From Chloroflexota bacterium (GTDB taxonomy: Bacteria > Chloroflexota > UBA6077 > FW602-bin22 > JACPQP01), in assembly GCA_016190465.1 (NCBI GenBank), contig JACPQP010000553.1, positions 1 to 10,865 on the forward strand: a stretch of DNA of 10,865 bases. Reading direction: 5' to 3'. The position numbers were made by a program, and so were the translations under genes. Each line of letters opens with the position of its first letter. Within the stretch, counting starts at the first letter, position 1. Below the pieces are notes generated by a model. It made no database searches and was not told the DNA's origin. It worked only from the letters and a program-made list of their open reading frames with translations. Positions 1 to 6,050 of the stretch are shown here, in pieces.

Positions 1-25
1 CAAAAACAATCAGAAACTTCCTGAT
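1..25 (-). terminator. likely intrinsic terminator closing the minus-strand toxin-antitoxin operon
   Basis: Read on the minus strand, ATCAG and CTGAT (plus positions 21-25 and 9-13) form a 5-bp stem around a 7-base loop. It is followed at once by the T-rich run TTGTTTTTG, which reaches the window edge. The site lies about 50 bases after the stop codon of the small gene at 74-262, where the operon should end. The stem is short and AT-rich, and the window edge cuts off any further context. Confidence 0.5.
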
Positions 26-73
26 CACTACTCAGATGCCGGGGTTAGAACCCGCACCGGACTGGATTCACCG

Positions 74-262
74 TCACAGTTCGTCACTCCGTTCCTGGCG
101 CATCTCGCGAATGATCTCGGTCGAGTCGGAGAAAAGCTGTCCCCCGCGCCGCTGTCGCATCGTCGCCGCGAACTGCTCAGCTGCGTCCAGGGCTGCCAGG
201 GCACGTTTCTTCTCCTGATCACTCAGCGGACGGCTGAGTCTTTTGCGTTCGGCTTCCCACAT
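74..262 (-). CDS. small hypothetical protein, third gene of the toxin-antitoxin-like operon
   Basis: A 62-residue, highly charged protein with no membrane segment or signal peptide. It looks mostly helical: an N-terminal Arg/Lys/Glu-rich part is followed by an Ala-rich amphipathic helix (residues about 18-40), a Gly-Gly turn, and an acidic/basic tail ending in Arg-Ser-Asp-Glu-Leu. The start is supported by a strong ribosome-binding site, AAAGGAG, six bases before the ATG. The gene follows the PIN toxin frame by only 19 bases on the same strand, so it is probably co-transcribed with it. Small charged proteins of this kind next to PIN toxins are often VapB-type antitoxins, but I see no clear DNA-binding motif (ribbon-helix-helix or AbrB). 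It could be a second antitoxin left from a neighbouring module, or an accessory gene. The gene call is fairly safe; the function is unknown. Confidence 0.6.
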   Translation of the reverse strand: MWEAERKRLSRPLSDQEKKRALAALDAAEQFAATMRQRRGGQLFSDSTEIIREMRQERSDEL

Positions 263-281
263 AGTTGCTCCTTTCCCCCGT

Positions 282-724
282 TCAGAACTGCTCCGGGGTG
301 AGGACCGTCAAGCCGTATTGGGTAAAGTGCCGATCAAATGAGAAAGCCTGCCTGATCCCCAGCCGCTCCATCACTGCGAAGCTGATGGCGTCGGTGAGCG
401 AGAAGTCTTTGTCGTCGTACTGGTAGATGATCGCCCTGGCGCGCTCCTCATCCGCCGGAGTTACCGGGTTAACGGTGACCGCGCCACGCTCCATGTCCTT
501 CAGGAACCGGCTGGCCACGGCACGCCCCAGATGCCCCAGGGGAGCAAGGCGTGACTTTCCGCCACCAGGAAGTTGGTGGTGAAGACGCGGGTGCGCGCCG
601 CGAGCAATCCCTGCACGATCGCGGTCGCCGTGGCGTGGTTTTCATCGTCTTCATCGAGCAGGGCGTGGTACGCCGAGCTATCGATGAGCGCGGCACGTGG
701 TTTGGTGGAGGAGCGAGCGGGCAT
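282..724 (-). pseudogene. PIN-domain toxin (VapC-like ribonuclease), split by a frameshift
   Basis: PIN toxins are Mg-dependent ribonucleases that are neutralised by a co-transcribed antitoxin. Two minus-strand frames together make one PIN domain. The N-terminal frame starts at the ATG at 724 and carries the first acidic residue in IDSSAYHALL (Asp15) and the Glu of FLVAESHALL (Glu56). The C-terminal frame, ending at 282, carries SLTDAISFAV and SFDRHF with the later acidic residues. All four expected acidic positions are therefore present but in two frames. The break lies near 530-541, in TTGCTCCCCTGGGG. Removing two C bases there would give a continuous protein reading LLLGHLGRAVASRFL, about 146 residues in all, the normal PIN toxin length. 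Translated as it stands, the protein stops near position 500 after 74 residues and lacks half the active site. The ATG sits 3 bases after the antitoxin stop, so translation is coupled. A sequencing error in the C/G run is the main alternative to a true mutation. Confidence 0.82.
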
Positions 725-727
725 ACC

Positions 728-1006
728 TTACGTCTTCTGGGACCGGTCGGCCTCCGCCAGGTACTTGTGCTTGTTGGAGGAGATGTCGCTCCGGCCAGAC
801 CGGCCGATGCCGATCAGCCCGAAGAGGGGGTCGTCTTTGGTCAGTGGCCTGCCCTTCGGTAAACGGCGGCGCCTGGTCGGTTGAGCTGGGGTTACCGTCG
901 CGATCTCCTCGTCCGCGTCCCGGAGGATGGCGACCCGCTTGGTCTTGCGGATGTGATCAGCGAATGCTCGAAGCTCTGGTCGGTGGCGAACGTCAATAAT
1001 TTCCAT
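728..1006 (-). CDS. Phd/YefM-like antitoxin of the PIN toxin
   Basis: A 92-residue protein encoded directly before the PIN toxin frame, with 3 bases between its stop and the toxin ATG. The N-terminal half (residues 1-42) follows the Phd/YefM pattern: a short strand (MEIIDV), a helix (PELRAFADHIRKT), then strands RVAILRD and EIATVTP, which correspond to the usual 'valuable to the toxin-free gene' DNA-binding fold. The middle is Arg-rich (TRRRRLPKGRP), then a Gly-rich turn, and the C-terminus (SSNKHKYLAEA) is the kind of short tail antitoxins use to wrap the toxin. AGAGGGGA lies about 10 bases before the ATG as a ribosome-binding site. Such antitoxins usually bind their own promoter and repress it. 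Because the toxin is broken, this may now be an orphan antitoxin. The family placement rests on pattern similarity only. Confidence 0.72.
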   Translation of the reverse strand: MEIIDVRHRPELRAFADHIRKTKRVAILRDADEEIATVTPAQPTRRRRLPKGRPLTKDDPLFGLIGIGRSGRSDISSNKHKYLAEADRSQKT

Positions 1007-1032
1007 CAGCGGCTGTCCCCTCTCTGTCGGGT

Positions 1033-1038
1033 ATTATC
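1033..1038 (-). promoter_or_regulatory. possible -10 box of the toxin-antitoxin operon
   Basis: On the minus strand the hexamer GATAAT, preceded by TGCG (an extended -10-like context), lies 27 bases before the antitoxin start. That is the expected place for the promoter of this operon. I see no good -35 hexamer at 16-18 bases upstream, so this is suggestive only. Confidence 0.35.
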
Positions 1039-1157
1039 GCACATCCGGCCCGGAAAAGTGCGGATCAGGCTGCCAGGACAAGCCGACCAGGACTTGACAG
1101 GGCGAAGAAAAAGCGCTCGGCACGTCGCTACCACACCGCGCCCGGAGGAAGCCACCG

Positions 1158-1947
1158 ATGGACCCGCAGAGCCAATTCTGCCACAACCCGGACTGTCCTG
1201 ACAGAGGGCAGGCCGGACGAGGCAATATCAGCGTGTTGAGCCAGAAGGAACGACGCGACAAGTGCTCGACCTGCGGCAAGACCTTCTCGGCCACCAAGGG
1301 CACGCCCTTCTCCCGACTCCACAAGGCGGCGGATGTCATGACGCTCGTGCTCACCTTACTCTGCCACGGTTGCCCGATCCAGGCCATCGTCGCCGCCTTC
1401 GGCTTCGACGAGCGAACGGTGGCTAGCTGGCAGGCCAAGGCGGGGCAACACTGCCAGGAAGTTCACGAGCACCTCGTCCAGCAGGGCCAGGTCGACCTGC
1501 AGCACGTCCAAGCCGACGAGCTCTGGGTCGAGATGGTCGGCGGAGGCGACTGCCGCCGTTCTGACCGCGACCGGCACGGGCAAGGGGATCAACACCGCCT
1601 CCAGCGAAAGGCTGAACGCCACCTTTCGCGGTTCGCTTTCGGGGCTGGTGCGGCGGGGTCGGGCGCTGGCCCACAAGGAGGCGATGCTCCATGCGGGGAT
1701 GTGCCTGGTTGGCTGCGCCGACAACTTCTGCTGGTATCACGAGAGTCTCCGCTTGGCCGCTCCTGAAGGGGCGAGCCACAAGTGGCGGGAGCGGACGCCG
1801 GCGATGGCAGCGGATCTCACGGACCATCGCTGGACGATGCTCGAACTGCTGTCGTATCAGGTGCCCTTACCCGCCTGGGTGGCGCCGAAGCGTCGAGGGC
1901 GTCCCACCAAGCGGGAGCAGCAACCGGCTCTGGCGGTGGTCGCATGA
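1158..1947 (+). pseudogene. IS1-like transposase, internally deleted and frameshifted
   Basis: The first frame (1158 to about 1542) encodes the N-terminus of an IS1-type transposase: a zinc ribbon with Cys-X4-Cys (CHNPDC) and Cys-X2-Cys (CSTC), then a helix-turn-helix (residues about 58-95; FDERTVASWQAK) and the start of the DDE core, reading ADELWVEMVGG. At about 1540-1545 the match jumps. In another frame, from 1543 to the TGA at 1945-1947, the C-terminus follows: TGTGKGINTASSERLNATF, then LVRRGRALAHKEAMLHAG, VGCADNFCWYHESLR and ERTPAMAADLTDHRWTM. This order matches full-length relatives as I know them, but roughly 100 residues of the catalytic middle are missing, so the enzyme is dead. A GGAGGA ribosome-binding site lies 8 bases before the ATG, and a TTGACA hexamer at 1094-1099 could be a -35 box but has no good -10. 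I could not find terminal inverted repeats or a target duplication. Deletion between short GGCG/GGCGA repeats would explain the junction. Confidence 0.8.
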
Positions 1948-1969
1948 CCACGGTTTACTGTGGCGGTAC

Positions 1970-2076
1970 CCCCTCACCCCAGCCCCTCCTCGATCAAGGG
2001 GGAGGGGCTGGGAGGCCGCGCTCCCCCTCTCCCCTTGTGGGACCGGGCTCAGGAACGGCGGGCAGGGGGTGAGGGG
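1970..2076. repeat. nested GC-rich palindromic intergenic repeat
   Basis: An outer 11-bp perfect inverted repeat (CCCCTCACCCC at 1970-1980, GGGGTGAGGGG at 2066-2076) surrounds an inner 12-bp perfect hairpin (CCCAGCCCCTCC at 1978-1989, GGAGGGGCTGGG at 2001-2012, 11-base loop). A pyrimidine-rich block CTCCCCCTCTCCCCTTGTGG follows at 2021-2040. The structure resembles the CCCTCACCCC-type palindromic repeats scattered between genes in many GC-rich bacteria. It begins 22 bases after the transposase stop and could also act as a transcription barrier, although no T-run follows. Confidence 0.65.
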
Positions 2077-2128
2077 TTCCCCCCGGCGCGATGACTCGCC
2101 AGGCTCGCTCATCGGCTCGACGAACCCC

Positions 2129-2173
2129 TCTCCTTGTGGCATTATTCCTCGTCGACGGGTGCCCGGCCGATGG
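2129..2173 (+). repeat. dispersed ~45-bp repeat, copy A
   Basis: This segment (TCTCCTTGTGGCA, then a short variable part, TCCTCGTCGACGGGTG, and CCGGCC followed by a G-rich end) recurs in the same orientation at 10775-10816 with only three substitutions and one 3-base length difference. No gene covers it. The TCTCC..TTGTGG core is also echoed at 2028-2040 in the neighbouring palindromic repeat, which suggests that all three belong to one repeat family. Confidence 0.6.
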
Positions 2174-2280
2174 TGCTCATCACGATGGAGCCGGCCGCCG
2201 CGCCCGCCGCACGACGGCGAGCAGATGCGGCGACAGCCCGATGACGTATTGGGAAGAGGTTGGGGGTGGAGGCCAACTCG

Positions 2281-2301
2281 ATTCCACCATTTCAGTGGAA
2301 T
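2281..2301. promoter_or_regulatory. 21-base inverted repeat, possible operator
   Basis: ATTCCAC and GTGGAAT form perfect 7-bp arms around the 7-base centre CATTTCA. The site is 64 bases before the chosen start of the histidine kinase gene. Its size and symmetry fit a binding site for a dimeric regulator, and an RNA hairpin is the alternative. It is AT-richer than its surroundings. Confidence 0.45.
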
Positions 2302-2324
2302 GATTCGGGGCCTCTACGGCCTTT

Positions 2325-2349
2325 GGGTACTCTCGTTCGGGTACTCTCG
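2325..2349 (+). repeat. two 11-base direct repeats upstream of the kinase gene
   Basis: GGGTACTCTCG occurs twice (2325-2335 and 2339-2349) with a 3-base spacer, a 14-base period. The pair lies 15 bases before the chosen GTG start of the kinase gene and just after the inverted repeat. It could be a binding site for a tandemly bound regulator in the 5' leader, or a local duplication. Confidence 0.5.
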
Positions 2350-2364
2350 ATGGAGGGTAACAGG

Positions 2365-4596
2365 GTGCTTGCCACGGAAGCCGTCCTCTCGTCCACACGA
2401 CAAGCGGAGCTTGACTCGACGCTGCGAGCTTTGCAGGATGACAACACCCTTTGGGTGTTGCCGGGCCTGCACGTCGTGGGGTTGGCGCTCGTCGTCACTG
2501 TCGCACGCCACGAGATCGTCTGTTCGGTGCTGGCACTCCACCTCGTGATCGGCGTGGTCTGGTGGCTACGCCAGAAGAACCACCTCGCTGCGGCGTGGGC
2601 GCTGGTTCTGGGCTGCCTGGCCGTCGACATGCTGGTCGTGGCCTGGGCAGGCATCGGGCCGGCGCTGGCTTTGCTGGCGCTGCCAGTGGGGCTGGCCGCC
2701 GTATCAATCGGCGTGGGCGCGGGGGCGGCGACGGCTGTCCTCTGCACGGCACTCCTGGCGCTCGCGCCGCCGACGCTCCTCCCCCCGGATACCGCGCTGC
2801 GGGTTGCCACCTTGATGGAGGTGTGGGGTACGGTCGGCCTGATCTGGCTGGCTTCGCGTCCCTCCAAGACGGCCTTCGAGTGGTCGTGGTCCAGCTACGA
2901 GCAGAACCGCGACCTGCTCGAGCAGGCCCGCAACTACCAGGTGCAGCTCAAGGAAGCCCTGGTCGACCTGGCCACGGCCAACCTTCAGCTCACTCGGCTG
3001 AACGACCTCCAGGAGGGCCTGCGCCGGGAGGCTGAGGAAGCCCGCCGGGCCAAGGAGCAGTTCGTGGCCAACGTCAGCCACGAGCTGCGCACGCCGCTGA
3101 ACATGATCGTCGGCTTCACCGAGATGATCATGCGCGCGCCCAAGACCTACGGCAAGATCCCGCCAGCTCTCCTCGCGGACCTCGCCATCATCCTCCGCAA
3201 CAGCCAGCACCTGTCGAGCCTGATCGACGACGTCCTCGACCTCAGCCAGATCGAGGCCAGGCGGATGGCGCTGACCAAAGAGCGTGCCTCGCTGGCGGAG
3301 ATCGTCGAGTCGGCTGTGACCGCGGTGCGTCCCCTCTTCGCCTCGAAGGGGCTTTCTCTGGAGACAGACATGCCGCCGGACCTGTTCGCCTTCGTTGACC
3401 GCACGCGCCTGTGCGAGGTCGTGCTGAACCTGCTGAGCAACGCCGGGCGCTTCACCGCAGCAGGCGGGGTGCGCGTCAAGGCCTGGTTGGAGGGACCAGA
3501 CGCCGTCGTCAGCGTCGCCGATACTGGCCCGGGCATCTCGGCCGAAGACAGGGACCGCATCTTCCAGCCGTTCGAGCAACTGGATGGCTCCATCCGTCGG
3601 CGGCACGATGGGAGCGGCCTGGGGCTCGCCATCAGCAAGAGTTTCATCGAGCTGCACGGCGGGAGCATGTGGCTGGAGAGCGATCTGGGCGTTGGAACGA
3701 CGTTCTTCTTCCGCGTCCCCGTCGAGCTGCCAGATCCGGTGCATGGCGGGGCTCACCGCTGGCTCCATCCGGAGTGGGAGTTCAAGGAGCGCACGCGCCC
3801 CTGGATGCTGCCCTGGCTGCCGGTTCGCCCGCGGTTCCTGATCGTCGAGCACGGCGAGGTGCTGGAGCGGCTGGTGGCTCGCCACCTGGGGGACGTCGAG
3901 ACGGCCCGGATGGAGACCATCGAGGAAGCGCTCGTGGAGTTGGCACGGGCGCCGGCCGAGGCCCTGCTCGTCGCCGACGCCGCGGTTGGCGAGAGGCTGC
4001 GAGCGCTGAACCGGTCGGGTGCGCTACCCGAGGGCATGCCAGTGATCGTCTGCTCGCTGCCGACCGTATCCGCAGCCCTCGGCCCCCCCGGCATCACCGA
4101 CTATCTCGTCAAACCGGTCTCCCTGGACCGGTTGCAGGCTGCCCTGGAGCGGCTGCCGCTCCGGGGCGGCACGGTCCTACTCGTCGACGACGAGCCGGAG
4201 GCGCTGCGCCTCTTCCAGCGCATGCTGGCCGGAGCGAAGCGCCGCTATCGTGTCCTCCAGGCGGAAGACGGGCAGGAGGCGCTGGACGTTCTGCGCGAGC
4301 ACCGGCCCGACGTCGTGCTCCTCGACCTGGTCATGCCGAGGATGGGCGGCTTCGAACTCCTGGCCGCAATGAAGGCCGATCCGGCCCTGCGCGACATTCC
4401 CGTCATCGTGATCTCGGCCCGCGACCCCTCCGGCCAGCCGATCGTCTCCGACGCCGTGGGCATCACCCGCGCCGGCGGGCTCTCGGTGGCCCAGCTCCTC
4501 TCATGCATCGGCGCGCTCAGCGAGATTCTCGGCGCGGGTCGAGCTGACGGTCCAGCGCCGCCAGGAATGCCGTCTGGCTCACCGGCTTTCGGATGA
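2365..4596 (+). CDS. membrane hybrid histidine kinase with two C-terminal receiver domains
   Basis: A 743-residue membrane sensor kinase. The GTG at 2365 is preferred because GGAGGG lies 7 bases before it; in-frame TTG 2260 and ATG 2350 lack such a site. Residues about 30-160 form five or six membrane helices with no large outside domain. Residues about 172-232 are a charged, coiled-coil-like linker. The kinase core is intact: H-box NVSHELRTPLN (His239), N-box NLLSNAGRF (Asn359), G1 DTGPG (Asp386), F-box FQPFEQ, G2 GSGLGLAI (from Gly416). The first receiver (about 490-595) is degenerate: the acidic pair is Glu495-His496, there is no clear phosphoacceptor, but Lys583 in YLVKPVS is kept. The second (about 603-725) has Asp608-Asp609 and phosphoacceptor Asp654 (LLDLVMPRMGG), but ITRAGGLS stands where the conserved Lys-Pro should be. 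The last ~26 residues are Pro/Gly-rich and overlap the convergent gene. It probably passes phosphate to a partner; the signal is unknown. Confidence 0.9.
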   Translation: MLATEAVLSSTRQAELDSTLRALQDDNTLWVLPGLHVVGLALVVTVARHEIVCSVLALHLVIGVVWWLRQKNHLAAAWALVLGCLAVDMLVVAWAGIGPALALLALPVGLAAVSIGVGAGAATAVLCTALLALAPPTLLPPDTALRVATLMEVWGTVGLIWLASRPSKTAFEWSWSSYEQNRDLLEQARNYQVQLKEALVDLATANLQLTRLNDLQEGLRREAEEARRAKEQFVANVSHELRTPLNMIVGFTEMIMRAPKTYGKIPPALLADLAIILRNSQHLSSLIDDVLDLSQIEARRMALTKERASLAEIVESAVTAVRPLFASKGLSLETDMPPDLFAFVDRTRLCEVVLNLLSNAGRFTAAGGVRVKAWLEGPDAVVSVADTGPGISAEDRDRIFQPFEQLDGSIRRRHDGSGLGLAISKSFIELHGGSMWLESDLGVGTTFFFRVPVELPDPVHGGAHRWLHPEWEFKERTRPWMLPWLPVRPRFLIVEHGEVLERLVARHLGDVETARMETIEEALVELARAPAEALLVADAAVGERLRALNRSGALPEGMPVIVCSLPTVSAALGPPGITDYLVKPVSLDRLQAALERLPLRGGTVLLVDDEPEALRLFQRMLAGAKRRYRVLQAEDGQEALDVLREHRPDVVLLDLVMPRMGGFELLAAMKADPALRDIPVIVISARDPSGQPIVSDAVGITRAGGLSVAQLLSCIGALSEILGAGRADGPAPPGMPSGSPAFG

Positions 4597-5782
4597 ACGC
4601 CGCGGCGCCGAGAGCCAGGGCAAGCTCGTCTTCCGGCAGGATGGTGCAGATCACGACCGGCACGCGGCGGGTCCGGGAAGACTCGCGCAGGCGCCGTAAC
4701 AGCTCCCAGCCGTCCACGCCGGGCAGCATCACGTCCAGCACGATGATCTCCGTGGGCCGCTCTTCGGCCAGGGTCAGGGCCTCCTGGGGATCCCGCGCGC
4801 CGAGGAAGCGGTAGCGGCTGCCCTCCAGGTAGCGCCGGAAGAGTTGCAGCGTGTCGGCGTTGTCGTCCACCACCAGGACGGGCACCTGCTCGGCGGCCGG
4901 CAGGATCATCTGCGCGTTGAAGGGGCCCGGAGCGTCCTGACCAGAGCGGACCTCGAGCCGGCCGTCCGAGAGCTCCGCCAGCTTCCGGGCCATCTCCAGG
5001 CTTTGACGCGCTTTCTCGGGCAACGGGCCAGCGGCACTTCGGCCGTCAGTGGTGGCCCGGATCGTGACGATGACCTGTCCGCAGTTGGCCCTGGCCTCGA
5101 CGTGGATCCAACCTCCGGGGACGGCGCGAATGGCTGCCGTGAGCACGTTCAGCACCGCTTGGCGCGTGGCCATCGCCTGCACCGACAGGCGAGGCAGATC
5201 TTCGGGCAGGGCGATCTCGATCCGCACGCCCAGGGATTGCAGCAACGGGCCGACCGTTCTGGACAGCACCTGGACCAGGGATGCGAGATCCACCGGCTCG
5301 TTCGGGTAGGATCTCACCCACGCCAACTCCTGCTCCTGACCCGGGAGGTCCGACGGCGAAGCCGGGGAGCCTGCCGGCGGGAGAGACGGGCTCGGTGTCG
5401 TGGTCTTATCCTCCAGGTTGTAGTGCGCCCAGAGGTAGTCGGCCAGCACCTGCCGCGCCTCCACCTGCAACCGCCGGACGTGCCGCTCGCCGATCGCCAG
5501 GTTGGCGGCGATGTCAGCCTGGCTGAACTGCGCGGCGTAGCGCTGGCTCAGGATGTAGGAGAGGCGCCGGGCGTTGGCGTCCGACGGCACATCGGCCCGG
5601 GGCTTGAGCGCCTGGATCGCGTCGAGCAGCAGCCGCTGGAGGGCCGAGGCCGGGTCGTCCCGCCGGCCGAGGCCAAACAGCCCCACCAGCGGACTCCGGG
5701 CCAGCTCTGCGGGGTCGTAGAGGTGCTCCAGCACCCGGTGCAGGTCGCGCTCGAATGGCGCCCTGGTCAACTCCTCCCTCAT
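4517..5782 (-). CDS. HTH + HATPase-like + receiver signalling protein
   Basis: A 421-residue soluble protein on the strand opposite the kinase. Residues about 70-120 contain a helix-turn-helix (FSQADIAANLAIGERHVRRL) resembling sigma-factor region 4 or LuxR-type DNA-binding helices. A Pro/Ser-rich linker (about 127-150) follows. Residues about 165-297 look like a histidine-kinase ATPase domain that has lost its ATP-binding motifs: LNVLTAAIRA replaces the N-box, ATTDGRS replaces the DxGxG box, and no G2 box is visible. Residues 300-415 are a normal receiver: Asp306-Asp307 (VVDDN), phosphoacceptor Asp350 (VLDVMLPG), Thr380 and Lys399 (FIRKPVS). I infer a response regulator in which a dead kinase-like domain links DNA binding to phosphorylation. 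The order, with the receiver last, is unusual. No strong ribosome-binding site precedes the ATG. Its 3' end overlaps the kinase gene by 80 bases tail to tail, which favours a functional pair, although coupling is not shown. Confidence 0.85.
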   Translation of the reverse strand: MREELTRAPFERDLHRVLEHLYDPAELARSPLVGLFGLGRRDDPASALQRLLLDAIQALKPRADVPSDANARRLSYILSQRYAAQFSQADIAANLAIGERHVRRLQVEARQVLADYLWAHYNLEDKTTTPSPSLPPAGSPASPSDLPGQEQELAWVRSYPNEPVDLASLVQVLSRTVGPLLQSLGVRIEIALPEDLPRLSVQAMATRQAVLNVLTAAIRAVPGGWIHVEARANCGQVIVTIRATTDGRSAAGPLPEKARQSLEMARKLAELSDGRLEVRSGQDAPGPFNAQMILPAAEQVPVLVVDDNADTLQLFRRYLEGSRYRFLGARDPQEALTLAEERPTEIIVLDVMLPGVDGWELLRRLRESSRTRRVPVVICTILPEDELALALGAAAFIRKPVSQTAFLAALDRQLDPRRESR

Positions 5783-6050
5783 AGCCGCTACAGGTCCGCT
5801 TTATGTCCACCGCACAGCCAGATCTGGCCCACATGCGCGGCTTCGCGGACTATAATGGCGCCACTCACGCCGGATCGGGACCGACGCAGTCGCGTGACCT
5901 CAGTGTACCACCGCGGGCAACAGTCGGAAAGGTCGCGACAGAGGGCGGACATGCGGGCGGCATGCTGCCAGCGCGTCGCGGTGCGCAACTCGTAGGTCTG
6001 GCGAACTCAACGCTATCGAGAACGAATCAATCGTGGAGGTATGGAGAGAG
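5783..6050. other. divergent intergenic region between the regulator and the ABC operon
   Basis: These 268 bases separate the regulator gene (minus) from the solute-binding-protein gene (plus) and must hold the promoters of both. The best element is TATAAT at 5851-5856. The weak open frame across 5803-6072 has no ribosome-binding site or recognisable features and is not called. Confidence 0.6.
5828..5856 (+). promoter_or_regulatory. candidate promoter of the ABC transporter operon
   Basis: A perfect TATAAT lies at 5851-5856, with the weak -35-like hexamer CCCACA 17 bases upstream (5828-5833). Transcription would start near 5862 and leave a leader of about 190 bases before the binding-protein start. 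The same bases read on the minus strand give TATAGT (5854 to 5849), which could be a -10 box for the divergent regulator gene about 67 bases downstream, so the element may serve either or both directions. Confidence 0.4.

Larger units (their letters stand above)
1948..2364. other. 417-base gene-free stretch with repeats
   Basis: I see no convincing gene between the transposase remnant and the histidine kinase. The stretch holds a nested GC-rich palindromic repeat (1970-2076), one copy of a dispersed repeat (2129-2173), a 21-base inverted repeat (2281-2301) and a pair of 11-base direct repeats (2325-2349). Short open frames here lack ribosome-binding sites and recognisable protein features. 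Confidence 0.7.

Noticed and set aside
38..62. GGGTTAGAACCC-type hairpin that resembles a tRNA T-arm
   Set aside because: The loop on either strand does not match the TTCRA pattern, and no D-arm, anticodon arm or acceptor stem could be found nearby.
2704..3885. Minus-strand open frame (393 codons) inside the kinase gene
   Set aside because: It is antisense to intact H-box, N-box and G-box sequences and has no supporting features.
3411..4547. Plus-strand open frame (378 codons) inside the kinase gene
   Set aside because: It is an Arg/Ala/Gly-rich shadow frame of the kinase, with no own start signals.
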